From Streptomyces sp. NBC_01471 (GTDB taxonomy: Bacteria > Actinomycetota > Actinomycetes > Streptomycetales > Streptomycetaceae), in assembly GCF_041438865.1 (NCBI RefSeq), contig NZ_CP109450.1, positions 4,671,001 through 4,735,000 of the forward strand: a stretch of 64,000 bases of DNA, in the 5' to 3' direction. Both the position numbers and the translations under genes were made by a program. The notes under the pieces were generated by a model, which worked only from the letters and a program-made list of their open reading frames with translations, made no database searches and was not told where the DNA came from. Shown here piece after piece: positions 8,799 through 18,096 of this stretch (its first letter is position 1; the number at the start of each line of letters is the position of its first letter).

Positions 8799-9701
8799 TC
8801 AGGGCAGCTTGATCCCCGGGTCGACTCCGTCCAGTGCCCGCGCACAGTGGCACGCCTTCGACTGCTCAGGCGGCAGCCCGGCCACCGCGTCGAAGAGCAC
8901 CGTGCGCAGTCGGTCCACATTGGCGGCGAAGACCGTCAGTACTTCGTCGTGGGAGACGCCCTCTCCCGCCTCGGCCCCCGCGTCCAGGTCCGTGACCAGC
9001 GTCATCGACGTGTAGCAGAGCCCCAGTTCGCGGGCGAGGACCGCCTCGGGGTGCCCGGTCATGCCCACCACGGACCAGCCCATGGCCGCATGCCAGCGCG
9101 ACTCGGCCCTGGTCGAGAAACGCGGCCCCTCGATGACGACCAGCGTCCCGCCGTCCACCGGTTCCCACTCCTGCCCGCGCGCCGCGGCGAGGGCTGCCTT
9201 GCGGCCCGCCGGGCAGTAGGGGTCGGCGAGCGACACATGCACCACGTTCGGGACGGTGCCGTCCGGCAGCGGCTGACCGTCGTAGTACGTCTGCGTGCGT
9301 GCCTTCGTACGGTCCACCATCTGGTCCGGTACGAGCAGCGTCCCCGGCCCGTACTCCGGCCGCAGCCCGCCCACCGCGCACGGGCCGAGCACCTGCCGTA
9401 CGCCCACGGACCGCAACGCCCAGAGATTCGCCCGGTAGTTGATGAGGTGCGGGGGCAGGTGATGACCGCGCCCGTGCCGGGGGAGGAACGCCACCCGGCG
9501 CCCGGCGATCTCACCGAGGAAGAGGGAGTCGCTCGGCTTCCCGTACGGGGTGTCCACCGCGACCTCGGTCACGTCCTCCAGGAAGGAGTAGAAGCCGGAG
9601 CCGCCGATGACGCCGATGTCCGCTGTCGGGACCGCGGTGTCTCCCGAGGTCGCCGGGGCTGCTGAGGTCGCCTGGTCTGCCGAGTTCGCCACATTCACCA
9701 T
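8799..9701 (-). CDS. mtnP: S-methyl-5'-thioadenosine phosphorylase (PNP/MTAP family)
   Basis: A 300-residue cytosolic enzyme that phosphorolyses methylthioadenosine to adenine and methylthioribose-1-phosphate in methionine salvage. Residues from about 30 show IGVIGGSGFYSFLEDV, then FLPRHGRGHHLPPHLINYRAN, GPCAVGGLRPE and VIEGPRFSTRAESR, with GMTGHPEAVLARELGLCY in the purine-binding region. These are hallmarks of MTAP rather than of PNP. The chosen ATG lies 7 nt after a TAGTGT -10 box, so it is likely leaderless; a GTG three codons upstream is the alternative. The ALDGVDPGIKLP tail is also typical of actinobacterial members. Confidence 0.88.
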   Translation of the reverse strand: MVNVANSADQATSAAPATSGDTAVPTADIGVIGGSGFYSFLEDVTEVAVDTPYGKPSDSLFLGEIAGRRVAFLPRHGRGHHLPPHLINYRANLWALRSVGVRQVLGPCAVGGLRPEYGPGTLLVPDQMVDRTKARTQTYYDGQPLPDGTVPNVVHVSLADPYCPAGRKAALAAARGQEWEPVDGGTLVVIEGPRFSTRAESRWHAAMGWSVVGMTGHPEAVLARELGLCYTSMTLVTDLDAGAEAGEGVSHDEVLTVFAANVDRLRTVLFDAVAGLPPEQSKACHCARALDGVDPGIKLP

Positions 9702-9745
9702 GCCAGTCACACTATCCGGGCTTCCGGACGTGCTCCGGACACAGC

Positions 9746-9779
9746 GGAAACCCCACCGTCGGACGACGGCAGGGTTTCC
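9746..9779 (-). terminator. Hairpin between fmdB and mtnP
   Basis: GGAAACCC at 9746-9753 pairs with GGGTTTCC at 9772-9779, with a nested CCGTC/GACGG stem inside. It starts 12 nt past the fmdB stop and lies before the mtnP promoter on the same strand, as expected for a terminator. Confidence 0.6.
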
Positions 9780-9791
9780 GGGAAACCGGTG

Positions 9792-10172
9792 TCAGGCGGC
9801 CGATCCGCTGGAGGAGCTGCTCGACGAGGACGACGCCGAGCCGGCCGGCTTCGAGGCACCGGCCTTCGCGTCCGAGCCGGAGGAACCGGACGAGCTCGAA
9901 GAGCCGGACGACCCTGAAGAGCCCGACGACGAGTCCGACGAGGACGACGACGAACCGGAGGCCTTGGAAGACGCCGCCGTGCTGCTCGACGAGGAGCCGC
10001 GGCTGTCGTTCCGGTAGAAACCCGAGCCCTTGAAGACAATGCCGACCGCCGAGAACACCTTCTTCAGGCGTCCTTCGCAGCTCGGGCATACGGTCAGGGC
10101 GTCATCGGTGAACTTCTGCACCGCCTCGAGGCCCTCGCCGCATTCGGTGCACTGGTACTGATAGGTCGGCAC
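9792..10172 (-). CDS. FmdB-family zinc-ribbon protein with Ser-rich tail
   Basis: 126 residues. The first 60 form the FmdB/CxxC_CxxC_SSSS regulatory domain: PTYQYQCTECGEGLE with CxxC, then CPSCEGRLKKVFSAVGIVFKGSGFY with the second CxxC, making a zinc ribbon. The rest is almost pure Ser/Gly/Ala and is probably disordered. The family is named from a putative regulator of formamidase, but its real role is unsettled. The start is GTG with AGGAGGAGCAA just upstream. The Ser tail is far longer than usual and will vary in length between strains. Confidence 0.85.
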   Translation of the reverse strand: MPTYQYQCTECGEGLEAVQKFTDDALTVCPSCEGRLKKVFSAVGIVFKGSGFYRNDSRGSSSSSTAASSKASGSSSSSSDSSSGSSGSSGSSSSSGSSGSDAKAGASKPAGSASSSSSSSSSGSAA

Positions 10173-10238
10173 TTGCTCCTCCTGGCACTCTCACTCAGTG
10201 AGTGCTAACGACGTTCTATAGTGACGTATTCCGCTGGA

Positions 10239-11708
10239 TCAGTCCACTGAGACCGGCACTCGGTGATCCATCCCACGCCCTGCGCCACGCTTGCCGCCGC
10301 GCCGTATGCCACGACCCGCGTCCCGCGAAGTGTCGCATTCCGCGCCTTCCAGGCCGTCCTGGCCGACAGCGTTCGCCGTCCCGGCGGCCGCTTCCGTGCC
10401 CGCTTCCGTGCCCGATTCCGCGTCCGGTTCCGCGCTCAGCTGCGTGCTCTGTTCCGAGCCGGCGTCCGAGTCGGCGTCCGAGACGGGCCCCGCGTCGCGC
10501 GGCGTCAGCCGCGACCGCAGGGACAGCAGGGTGAGCAGGGCCAGTACGGTCCCGCCCATCGGCACCAGGAACCCGGCGCTGGAGCTGAACGCATCGGTCA
10601 GTTCGCCGGCCACCGAGACGGCCGCGGCCTGTCCCAGCGCCACCGAACCGGTCAGCCAGGTGAAGGCCTCGGTGCGCGCCGAAGCCGGCACCAGGGTGTC
10701 CACCAGGGTGTATCCGCTGATCAGCGCGGGTGCGATGCAGAGGCCGACCAGCAGCCCGAGGCCCGCAAGGAGCGGTGCCGTGTGCAGCGTCCAGAGTCCG
10801 GAAGCGGTGACGGCCAGCGCCGTGTACGCGATGAGCAGCCGGGACTTCGGCGTGATCTTCCAGGCGACGGCCCCGCAGATGATGCCGGCCAGCATGTTGC
10901 CCGCGGCGAAGACCCCGTACATCAGACCGTTCACGCTGGGCTGCCCGATCTCCTCGGCGAACGCGGTCAGCGAGACCTGCATGCCGCCGAACACCGCGCC
11001 GATCCCGAGGAACGCCACGGCGAGCACCCGTACGCCCGGCACCGACAGCGCTGAGACGTGCCGCACGGAAGTGTGGCCGTTGTCACCCCCGCGCACGGCG
11101 GGCTGGGTGCCGCGCTGCGCGGCGAAGACGAGACCGCCGAGCAGGGTCAGCGCGGCCTCGGTGATCAGCCCGGCCGCCGGGTGGATCCCGGTGCAGAGTG
11201 CGGTCGTCAGCACCGGGCCGATGACGAAGGTGAACTCGTCCGTCACCGATTCGAAGGCGGCGGCCGTCGACATGAGGGGCGAGCCCTCCAGCTTCGCGGC
11301 CCAGCGCGCGCGGACCATCGGGCCGACCTGCGGTACCGACGCACCGGTCGGCACAGCGGCGATGAACAGCGCCCACAGCGGGGCGCCCGCCAGCGCCAGG
11401 ACCGTCAGGGCGACCACCGAAGCGGTGTGCACGAGAACACCGGGGAACAGCACCGCGCGCTGCCCGAGCCGGTCGGCGAGCTTGCCGCTCTGCGGCGCGC
11501 ACAGCGCCATGGAGACACCTGTCACAGCGGCGACGACGCCGGCGCTGCCGTACGAACCCGTCGTGTGCTGCACCAGCAGGACGATGCCGATGGTCAGCAT
11601 CGCGAAGGGCTGCCGCGCGGCGAAACCGGGCAGCAGGAACGTCCATGCGCCAGGTGTGCGCAACAACTTCCCGTATCCCGGACGGGTCTCGGAGACCGTG
11701 GACACCAC
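10239..11708 (-). CDS. MFS transporter (12-helix type)
   Basis: A 489-residue membrane protein. The N-terminal half begins LRTPGAWTFLLPGFAARQPFAMLTIG and contains CAPQSGKLADRLGQRAVLFPG (MFS motif A between helices 2 and 3). About 12 helices end near residue 400 (GTVLALLTLLSLRSRL). The last 85 residues are a polar Asp/Ala/Ser/Thr-rich tail without known motifs. The closest recognisable group is the uncharacterised Streptomyces MFS set related to sugar/drug permeases; no substrate can be assigned. Two adjacent GTG codons could both serve as start, with AAAGG upstream. It has no co-transcribed partner. Confidence 0.8.
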   Translation of the reverse strand: MVSTVSETRPGYGKLLRTPGAWTFLLPGFAARQPFAMLTIGIVLLVQHTTGSYGSAGVVAAVTGVSMALCAPQSGKLADRLGQRAVLFPGVLVHTASVVALTVLALAGAPLWALFIAAVPTGASVPQVGPMVRARWAAKLEGSPLMSTAAAFESVTDEFTFVIGPVLTTALCTGIHPAAGLITEAALTLLGGLVFAAQRGTQPAVRGGDNGHTSVRHVSALSVPGVRVLAVAFLGIGAVFGGMQVSLTAFAEEIGQPSVNGLMYGVFAAGNMLAGIICGAVAWKITPKSRLLIAYTALAVTASGLWTLHTAPLLAGLGLLVGLCIAPALISGYTLVDTLVPASARTEAFTWLTGSVALGQAAAVSVAGELTDAFSSSAGFLVPMGGTVLALLTLLSLRSRLTPRDAGPVSDADSDAGSEQSTQLSAEPDAESGTEAGTEAAAGTANAVGQDGLEGAECDTSRDAGRGIRRGGKRGAGRGMDHRVPVSVD

Positions 11709-11953
11709 GGCCTAGCCTTTCTGCCGCCTGGTGGCACTCCCCTTGACGTACGGGCATGCGAAGGCATGCGTACGGGAGCTGCCGAGAGCTGTCCTCTTGC
11801 GCGGAACTGCGGTAGGTCGGGCCGTTTCGTCGTGCGGAACACCTGCGCGGATACCGCGCACGCACCGCGACGGGGGGTGCCTCGACCGCCATACGGTCGC
11901 GCCAGCTCTGCATCAGGCAGAGTTGGTCGATCAGGTCAATCAAGTCGATCGGG

Positions 11954-13465
11954 TCAAGCCGATCGGTTCATGGTACCGCTATTGGCGAGCCATCCCGCCA
12001 GTTTGCCGCCCTGGCCGATGGCGCGCAGTCGTGCCTCGGCCGCGTCGCGTACTGGATCGGTCGCCACGACCAGCAGTTCGTCCCCGCGCCGCAGCACCGT
12101 CGAAGGCAGCGGTACGAAGCTCGTGCCGTCCCGGACGACCAGGGTCACGGCGGCGCCCTTGGGCAGGCGCAGCTCGCCGACCTCGACGCCGTGCATCCGG
12201 GATTTCTCCGGGATCGCCACCGACAGCAGATGCCCGCGCAGCCGTTCCAGCGGCGCCGATTCGATGCCCAGGTCCGCTGCGGCGTCGGCGCCGTCGCCGA
12301 GGCTGAGCTTCCTGGCCAGCCAGGGGAGCGTCGGCCCCTGCACCAGGGTGTAGACGACGACGAGCACGAAGACGATGTTGAAGACCCGGGAACTGCCGTC
12401 GATGCCGGACACCATCGGGATCGTCGCCAGGATGATGGGTACGGCTCCGCGCAGCCCGGCCCACGACATCAGGGTCTGCTCCTGCCAGGGCACCCGGAAC
12501 GGAGCCAGGCTCAGCAGTACGGAGACCGGCCGCGCCACCATCGTCAGGACCAGGCCCACGATCACCGCGGGCCAGAAGTCACTGCCCAGCTCATGCGGGC
12601 TCACCAGCAGGCCGAGCAGCACGAACATGCCGATCTGGGCGATCCAGCCGAGCCCCTCGGCGAACCCGCGGGTGGCCGGCCAGTGCGGCAGCTTGGCGTT
12701 CCCCAGCAGCATCGCGGCGAGGTAGACGGCGAGGAAACCACTGCCGTGTGCGATGGCACCGGCCGCGTACGCCGTGATCGCGATGGCCATCACGGCGATC
12801 GGGTAGAGCCCGGAGGCGGGCAGCGCGACATGGCGCAGACCCCACGAGCCGAGCCAGCCGACGGCGAGGCCGATCGAGGCGCCGATCGCCAGCTCCAGGG
12901 CGATCTCGCCGATCAGCACGTACCAGTGCTCGACCGGACCGGCCGTCGAGAACGCGATGACCAGGATCACCACCGGGGCGTCGTTGAAACCGGACTCGGC
13001 CTCCAGCACCCCGGTGATCCGGGACGGCAGGGGCACCTTGCGCAGCACGGAGAAGACCGCGGCGGCGTCGGTGGACGACACCACGGCGCCGATGATCAGG
13101 GCCTGGCGCCATTCGAGACCGACCAGGTAGTGCGCGCCGGCGGCGGTGATCCCCACGCTCACCGCGACGCCGGCCGTCGACAGCACGACGGCCATCGGCA
13201 GGACCGGCTTGATCTCTTTCCACTTGGTGCCGAGGCCGCCCTCGGTCAGGATCACGACCAGTGCGGCGTAGCCGATCACCTGCGTCATCTCGACGTTGTC
13301 GAACTTGACGTTGAAGATGCCGTCCTGGCCTATCGCCATCCCGATGCCGAGATAGAGGAGCAGGCTGGGGAGGCCGCTGCGCGAGGAGATGCGTACGGCG
13401 GCCACGGCGATCAGCAGGACGAGCGAGCAGATCAGCAGGAGCTCGTTGAGATGGTGGACAGTCAG
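11954..13465 (-). CDS. Potassium/proton antiporter, CPA1 family with C-terminal RCK domain
   Basis: 503 residues if it starts at CTG. An NhaP2/CvrA-type exchanger fold covers about residues 1-400, with SRSGLPSLLLYLGIGMAIG, VILTEGGLGTKWKEI, SSTDAAAVFSVLR and ESGFNDAPVVILV (ion-binding ND pair). A TrkA-C/RCK_C domain covers about 405-480 (HGVEVGELRLPKGAAVTLVVRDG, RRGDELLVVA). It exports K+ against H+ in the membrane. The conserved N-terminus LTVHHLNELLLICSLVLLIAVAAVR lies upstream of any ATG, GTG or TTG. The only candidate is CTG at 13465 with GAAGGA 8 nt upstream and an in-frame stop at 13508-13510. Using the internal GTG at 13405 would remove most of the first helix. Confidence 0.85.
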   Translation of the reverse strand: MTVHHLNELLLICSLVLLIAVAAVRISSRSGLPSLLLYLGIGMAIGQDGIFNVKFDNVEMTQVIGYAALVVILTEGGLGTKWKEIKPVLPMAVVLSTAGVAVSVGITAAGAHYLVGLEWRQALIIGAVVSSTDAAAVFSVLRKVPLPSRITGVLEAESGFNDAPVVILVIAFSTAGPVEHWYVLIGEIALELAIGASIGLAVGWLGSWGLRHVALPASGLYPIAVMAIAITAYAAGAIAHGSGFLAVYLAAMLLGNAKLPHWPATRGFAEGLGWIAQIGMFVLLGLLVSPHELGSDFWPAVIVGLVLTMVARPVSVLLSLAPFRVPWQEQTLMSWAGLRGAVPIILATIPMVSGIDGSSRVFNIVFVLVVVYTLVQGPTLPWLARKLSLGDGADAAADLGIESAPLERLRGHLLSVAIPEKSRMHGVEVGELRLPKGAAVTLVVRDGTSFVPLPSTVLRRGDELLVVATDPVRDAAEARLRAIGQGGKLAGWLANSGTMNRSA

Positions 13466-13515
13466 GGGCCGTTCCTTCCCTCGTACGCCTGCAGGTACTT
13501 CGTTACCCTACCTAA

Positions 13516-13537
13516 TCCTTGACGCTTCCTTGACGCT
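13516..13537. repeat. 11-bp tandem duplication in a divergent promoter region
   Basis: Two back-to-back copies of TCCTTGACGCT, each carrying a TTGACG hexamer, between the antiporter and acylase genes. The arrangement offers two -35 elements 11 bp, one helical turn, apart for the acylase direction. Confidence 0.5.
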
Positions 13538-13655
13538 TCGCTTACTTGTGCGATGCCGGCGGGGATACCGCGTCCGGAGTGCACAGGCGCTGCGCCTATG
13601 GTTGCTCCAGCGCTCCGTCGGACCTACAGACCACCCTGCCCCTCGAAGGACAGCG

Positions 13656-16412
13656 ATGCCCGCCGCCACGACCTCAGCCGCCCCTTCCGGCACGAAATCC
13701 AGCCCGAAATCCCGCAAGAAGAAAGGGCGTCGCGCCAGGCTGGTCGTGATCGTCGTGGTGCTGGCGCTCGTCGCGGGTATCGGGTACGGGACGTACTGGG
13801 GCGTGAGCACCGTGCGGGCGTCCCTTCCGCAGACGACCGGTGAGATCAAGGTCCCCGGCCTCTCGGGCAACGTCGACGTCAAGCGCGACAGCTACGGCGT
13901 ACCGCAGATCTACGCGGACACCGACGCCGACCTCTTCCGCGCACAGGGTTACGTCCAGGCCCAGGACCGGTTCTACGAGATGGACGTCCGGCGCCACATG
14001 ACGTCCGGCCGGCTCTCCGAGATGTTCGGATCGGGCCAGGTCAAGACCGACTCCTTCCTGCGCACGCTCGGCTGGCACCGGGTCGCGCAGCAGGAGTACG
14101 ACACCAAGCTGTCGCCGGAGACGAAGAAGAACCTCCAGGCCTACTCGGCCGGGGTCAACGCGTATCTGAAGGGCAAGGACGGCAAGCAGATCTCCGTCGA
14201 GTACGCGGCCCTGAACCTCACCAACGACTACAAGCCCGAGGCCTGGACGCCGGTCGACTCGGTGGCCTGGCTCAAGGCGATGGCCTGGGACCTGCGCGGC
14301 AACATGCAGGACGAGATCGACCGGTCGCTGATGACATCGAGGCTCGACGCCCAGCAGATCAGCGACCTGTACCCGTCCTACCCGTACAGCCGGAACAAGC
14401 CGATCGTGCAGCAGGGCGGCATCGACCCGGTCACCGGGAAGTTCGACCAGGCCGCGAACCCGGGCGGAGCCGTGGGCGGTTCGAGCACCGCGGGCGGCGC
14501 GGTGCAGGGTATGCAGACGCAGCTCTCCTCGCTCTCCGACACCCTGGACAAGATCCCGACGCTGCTCGGCCCGAGCGGCAGCGGCATCGGCTCCAACTCC
14601 TGGGTGGTCTCCGGCGACCTGACGACCACCGGGAAACCGCTGCTGGCCAACGACCCGCACCTCGCGCCGCAACTGCCGTCCCTCTGGTACCAGATGGGCC
14701 TGCACTGCAGAACCATCTCCAGCAGCTGCCACTACGACGTCGCGGGCTACACCTTCTCCGGCATGCCCGGAGTGATCATCGGCCACAACCAGAACATCTC
14801 CTGGGGCTTCACCAATCTGGGTGCCGATGTCACCGACCTCTACCTGGAGAAGGTCACCGGCAACGGCTATCTGTACGACGGCGAGGAGAAGCCCTTCACG
14901 ACCCGCAGGGAGACCATCAAGGTCGCCGGCGGGAAGTCACGGCAGATCGTCGTCCGCGAGACGAACAACGGCCCGCTGGTCTCCGACCGGGACACCGAAC
15001 TGGCGAAGGTGGGCGAGAAGGCCCCCGTGACGTCGGCCGCCCCGGACCGCGCCGACGGCTACGCGGTGGCCCTCAAGTGGACCGCGCTCCAGCCCGGCAA
15101 CTCCATGGACGCGGTCTTCGACCTGGACAAGGCCAAGGACTGGACCGGCTTCCGCGCCGCCGCCAAGAACTTCGACGTCCCCTCGCAGAACCTGATCTAC
15201 GCCGACACCAAGGGCAACATCGGCTACCAGGCACCCGGCACCATCCCGATCCGCTCCAAGGGCGACGACGGCACGATGCCCGCTCCGGGCTGGGACCCCA
15301 AGTACAAGTGGAAGGGAACGATCCCCTTCGACCAGCTGCCCTACGAGTACAACCCGAAGCGCGGCTACATCGTCACCGCCAACCAGGCCGTGATCGACCC
15401 GAAGAAGTACCCGTACCTGCTGACCGAGGACTGGGGCTACGGCACCCGCAGCCGGCGGATCACCGACCTCATCGAGTCGAAGACCAAGGACGGCGGGAAG
15501 ATCTCGACCGAGGACATGCAGAAGATGCAGCTGGACAACAGCAGCGAGATCGCGAAGCTGCTGACCCCGCTGCTGCTGAAGCTGAACATCAAGGACCCGT
15601 ACGTCCACCAGGCGCAGCAGCTCCTGGAGGGCTGGGACTACACCCAGGAGTCCGACTCGTCGGCGGCCGCGTACTTCAACGCCGTCTGGCGCAACATCCT
15701 CAAGCTGGCCTTCGGCGACAAGCTGCCCAAGGAGCTGCGGGTGGAGGGCCAGTGCCTCAACGTGCCGCCCGCCGACAGCGCTTCGGGCCCCGCCGACCAG
15801 CAGGACAAGCTGGTGCGCGAGTGCGGCGAGCGCTCGGCCGACTCGGCGCAGCCGGACGGCGGCGACCGCTGGTTCGAGGTCGTGCGCAAGCTGCTCGACA
15901 AGCCGGACAGTGACTGGTGGAAGACGCCGAAGACCCGTCTCGACAAGGCCACCCACAACCGCGACCAGCTGCTCGCACGGGCCATGAAGGACGCCCGCTG
16001 GGAGCTGACCGCCAAGCTGGGCAAGGACGTCGACACCTGGAACTGGGGCCGGCTGCACCAGCTGATGCTGAAGAACCAGACGCTGGGCACCGACGGCCCC
16101 GGGATCCTGCAGTGGATGCTCAACCGCGGCCCGTTCAACCTGGGCGGCGGCGAGGCGGCGGTCGACGCCACCGGCTGGAACGCGGCCGGCGGGTACGGCG
16201 TGGTCTGGGTCCCCTCGATGCGGATGGTCGTGAACCTCAAGGACCTCGACAAGTCGCAGTGGATCAACCTGACCGGGGAGTCGGGGCACGCGTACAGCGC
16301 GCACTACACCGATCAGGAGAGCAAGTGGGCCAACGGTGAACTGCTCGGCTGGTCGTTCAGCAAGGGCGCCGTGGACAGGAGCACGGTCGACACCCTGGTG
16401 CTGAAGCCGTGA
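13656..16412 (+). CDS. Penicillin acylase-family Ntn hydrolase, membrane-anchored
   Basis: 918 residues starting MPAATTSAAPSG. A Lys/Arg-rich segment and one membrane helix (VVIVVVLALVAGIGYGTYWG, about 28-48) anchor an extracytoplasmic S45 enzyme. The alpha-chain has KRDSYGVPQIYADTDADLFRAQGYVQAQDRFYEMD. The conserved processing site is GIG|SNSWVV, making Ser313 the predicted N-terminal nucleophile after autocleavage. ANDPHL, LGADVTDLY and the C-terminal GGGEAAVDATGWNA are family marks. Likely reactions are amide cleavage of beta-lactams, acyl-homoserine lactones or lipopeptides; the substrate cannot be told. GAAGGA precedes the ATG. Confidence 0.88.
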   Translation: MPAATTSAAPSGTKSSPKSRKKKGRRARLVVIVVVLALVAGIGYGTYWGVSTVRASLPQTTGEIKVPGLSGNVDVKRDSYGVPQIYADTDADLFRAQGYVQAQDRFYEMDVRRHMTSGRLSEMFGSGQVKTDSFLRTLGWHRVAQQEYDTKLSPETKKNLQAYSAGVNAYLKGKDGKQISVEYAALNLTNDYKPEAWTPVDSVAWLKAMAWDLRGNMQDEIDRSLMTSRLDAQQISDLYPSYPYSRNKPIVQQGGIDPVTGKFDQAANPGGAVGGSSTAGGAVQGMQTQLSSLSDTLDKIPTLLGPSGSGIGSNSWVVSGDLTTTGKPLLANDPHLAPQLPSLWYQMGLHCRTISSSCHYDVAGYTFSGMPGVIIGHNQNISWGFTNLGADVTDLYLEKVTGNGYLYDGEEKPFTTRRETIKVAGGKSRQIVVRETNNGPLVSDRDTELAKVGEKAPVTSAAPDRADGYAVALKWTALQPGNSMDAVFDLDKAKDWTGFRAAAKNFDVPSQNLIYADTKGNIGYQAPGTIPIRSKGDDGTMPAPGWDPKYKWKGTIPFDQLPYEYNPKRGYIVTANQAVIDPKKYPYLLTEDWGYGTRSRRITDLIESKTKDGGKISTEDMQKMQLDNSSEIAKLLTPLLLKLNIKDPYVHQAQQLLEGWDYTQESDSSAAAYFNAVWRNILKLAFGDKLPKELRVEGQCLNVPPADSASGPADQQDKLVRECGERSADSAQPDGGDRWFEVVRKLLDKPDSDWWKTPKTRLDKATHNRDQLLARAMKDARWELTAKLGKDVDTWNWGRLHQLMLKNQTLGTDGPGILQWMLNRGPFNLGGGEAAVDATGWNAAGGYGVVWVPSMRMVVNLKDLDKSQWINLTGESGHAYSAHYTDQESKWANGELLGWSFSKGAVDRSTVDTLVLKP

Positions 16413-16502
16413 CGCGGGGCGCCCGGCGCCGGGGCAGCCGCCCGCCGGTACCCGGCGCCGCCCGCCGTCCTGCTGCCGGCGCTCCCTGTCCGGACCGGGG
16501 AC

Positions 16503-17096
16503 TCAGGCGCTGAAGCGACGGATCCCCTCCGGGGTCACCACCGTGTGTACGGGGTGGTCGTGCGGTTCCTCCGGGACCCGTGCGACCACCTCGTCGCCGT
16601 ACAGCAGCACCACCAGGGCCGGGTGCGCGTCCGCTCGCACGAGCCGGGCGAGCACCCGGTCGTAACTGCCGCCGCCGCGCCCCAGCCGCATCCCGCGCCC
16701 GTCGACGGCCAGTCCGGGCAGCAGGACGGCGTCGGCCTCCAGCACCGCGTGCACGCCGAGCCGTGCGCCGTCCGGCTCACGGAGCCCGCGCCCGGCGGGC
16801 ACCAGCGAGTCGGCGCCCTCGTACGCGCCCCAGTCGAGGTCGTTGTCGGGAAGCAGCACCGGCAGCAGCACCCGTACCCCGCGGGCGCGCAGCGCGTCCA
16901 GGAGCGGGCGGGTGCCCGGTTCACGGCCGACCGAGACATACGCCGCGACGGTGTGCGCCCGCGCGAGCTCCGGGAGTGCGACGGCGTGCCCGGCGAGAAC
17001 CGCGGCGGCCGATTCCGCGTCCTCGACGGACAGGAGGGCTCTCGTGGCCAGGAGTTGCCGCCGCAGGGACGTTTTGTCGAAGTTTGCGGGCGCCAT
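16503..17096 (-). CDS. 5-formyltetrahydrofolate cyclo-ligase
   Basis: 197 residues. It converts 5-formyl-THF to 5,10-methenyl-THF with ATP, returning a storage folate to the C1 pool in the cytosol. The phosphate-binding loop LPGLAVDGRGMRLGRGGGSYDRVLA (about 125-150) is diagnostic. The N-terminal KTSLRRQLLATRALLS is the usual start helix and HDHPVHTVVTPEGIRRF the usual end. It is divergent from galU over 94 bp. Confidence 0.92.
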   Translation of the reverse strand: MAPANFDKTSLRRQLLATRALLSVEDAESAAAVLAGHAVALPELARAHTVAAYVSVGREPGTRPLLDALRARGVRVLLPVLLPDNDLDWGAYEGADSLVPAGRGLREPDGARLGVHAVLEADAVLLPGLAVDGRGMRLGRGGGSYDRVLARLVRADAHPALVVLLYGDEVVARVPEEPHDHPVHTVVTPEGIRRFSA

Positions 17097-17190
17097 GGGA
17101 AGTTCGCAATCCTCTCGTCACCTCAGGTATGAGGATCTATTAACCGGAGCATCATCTTCCGCTCCGAAGCCAGCGGATATGGTGCAACGT

Positions 17191-18093
17191 ATGACTCAGT
17201 CGCCACCCAGGATCAGCAAGGCTGTCATTCCGGCAGCGGGCCTCGGCACCCGGTTCCTGCCGGCCACCAAGGCCACTCCCAAAGAGATGCTGCCTGTGGT
17301 CGACAAGCCGGCCATCCAGTACGTCGTCGAGGAAGCCGTCTCGGCCGGTCTCTCCGACGTACTCATGATCACCGGTCGTAACAAGCGTCCGCTGGAGGAC
17401 CACTTCGACCGCAACTACGAGCTGGAATCGGCGCTCACCCGCAAGGGCGACGCCGAGAAGCTCGCCAGGGTCCAGGAGTCCAGCGACCTCGCGACCATGC
17501 ACTACGTCCGCCAGGGCGACCCCAGGGGACTGGGCCACGCCGTCCTGTGCGCGGCTCCGCACGTCGGCGACCAGCCCTTCGCGGTCCTCCTCGGCGACGA
17601 CCTGATCGACCCGCGTGACCCGCTGCTGGCGCGCATGGTGGAGATCCAGGAGCGCGAGGGCGGCAGCGTGGTCGCCCTCATGGAGGTCGAGCCGGCCCAG
17701 ATCCATCTGTACGGCTGCGCGGCCGTGGAGCCCACCGGCGAGTCGGATGTGGTCAAGGTCACCGACCTGGTGGAGAAGCCCGCCGTGGCCGACGCCCCCA
17801 GCAACCTCGCGATCATCGGCCGCTACGTCCTGGACCCCGCGGTCTTCGGCATACTGCGCAAGACCGAGCCGGGACGCGGCAACGAGATCCAGCTCACCGA
17901 CGCCCTCCAGCAGCTCGCCGACGACGAGAAGGCCGGCGGCCCGGTGCACGGCGTCGTCTTCAAGGGCCGCCGCTATGACACCGGCGACCGGGGCGACTAT
18001 CTGCGTGCCATTGTCAGACTCGCGTGCGAACGTGATGACCTGGGGCCGGACTTCAAGGCCTGGCTTCGCCGTTATGTCACCGAGGAGATGTAG
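17191..18093 (+). CDS. galU: UTP-glucose-1-phosphate uridylyltransferase
   Basis: 300 residues. It makes UDP-glucose from UTP and glucose-1-phosphate for glycan and trehalose synthesis. The nucleotidyltransferase signature AVIPAAGLGTRFLPATKATPKEMLP covers about 10-34, followed by DKPAIQYVVEEA, LGHAVLCA, LLGDDLID and the C-terminal GRRYDTGDRGDYLRA. The ATG lies 7 nt after TATGGT, suggesting leaderless transcription; a nearer upstream ATG (17179) overlaps that box. It heads a run of tightly packed genes: glp starts 3 nt after its stop, with the ribosome site inside galU. Confidence 0.92.
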   Translation: MTQSPPRISKAVIPAAGLGTRFLPATKATPKEMLPVVDKPAIQYVVEEAVSAGLSDVLMITGRNKRPLEDHFDRNYELESALTRKGDAEKLARVQESSDLATMHYVRQGDPRGLGHAVLCAAPHVGDQPFAVLLGDDLIDPRDPLLARMVEIQEREGGSVVALMEVEPAQIHLYGCAAVEPTGESDVVKVTDLVEKPAVADAPSNLAIIGRYVLDPAVFGILRKTEPGRGNEIQLTDALQQLADDEKAGGPVHGVVFKGRRYDTGDRGDYLRAIVRLACERDDLGPDFKAWLRRYVTEEM

Positions 18094-18096
18094 CAC

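Noticed and set aside
11709..11953. Gene or regulatory RNA in the gap before the antiporter stop
   Set aside because: Only short imperfect GATCAGGTCAATCAAGTCGA-like repeats near 11929-11970 are visible; no frame or stable hairpin could be supported.
13495..13512. Iron box (DmdR/IdeR) upstream of the antiporter
   Set aside because: TTAGGTAGGGTAAC resembles half of an iron box but needs a gap and lacks the second arm.
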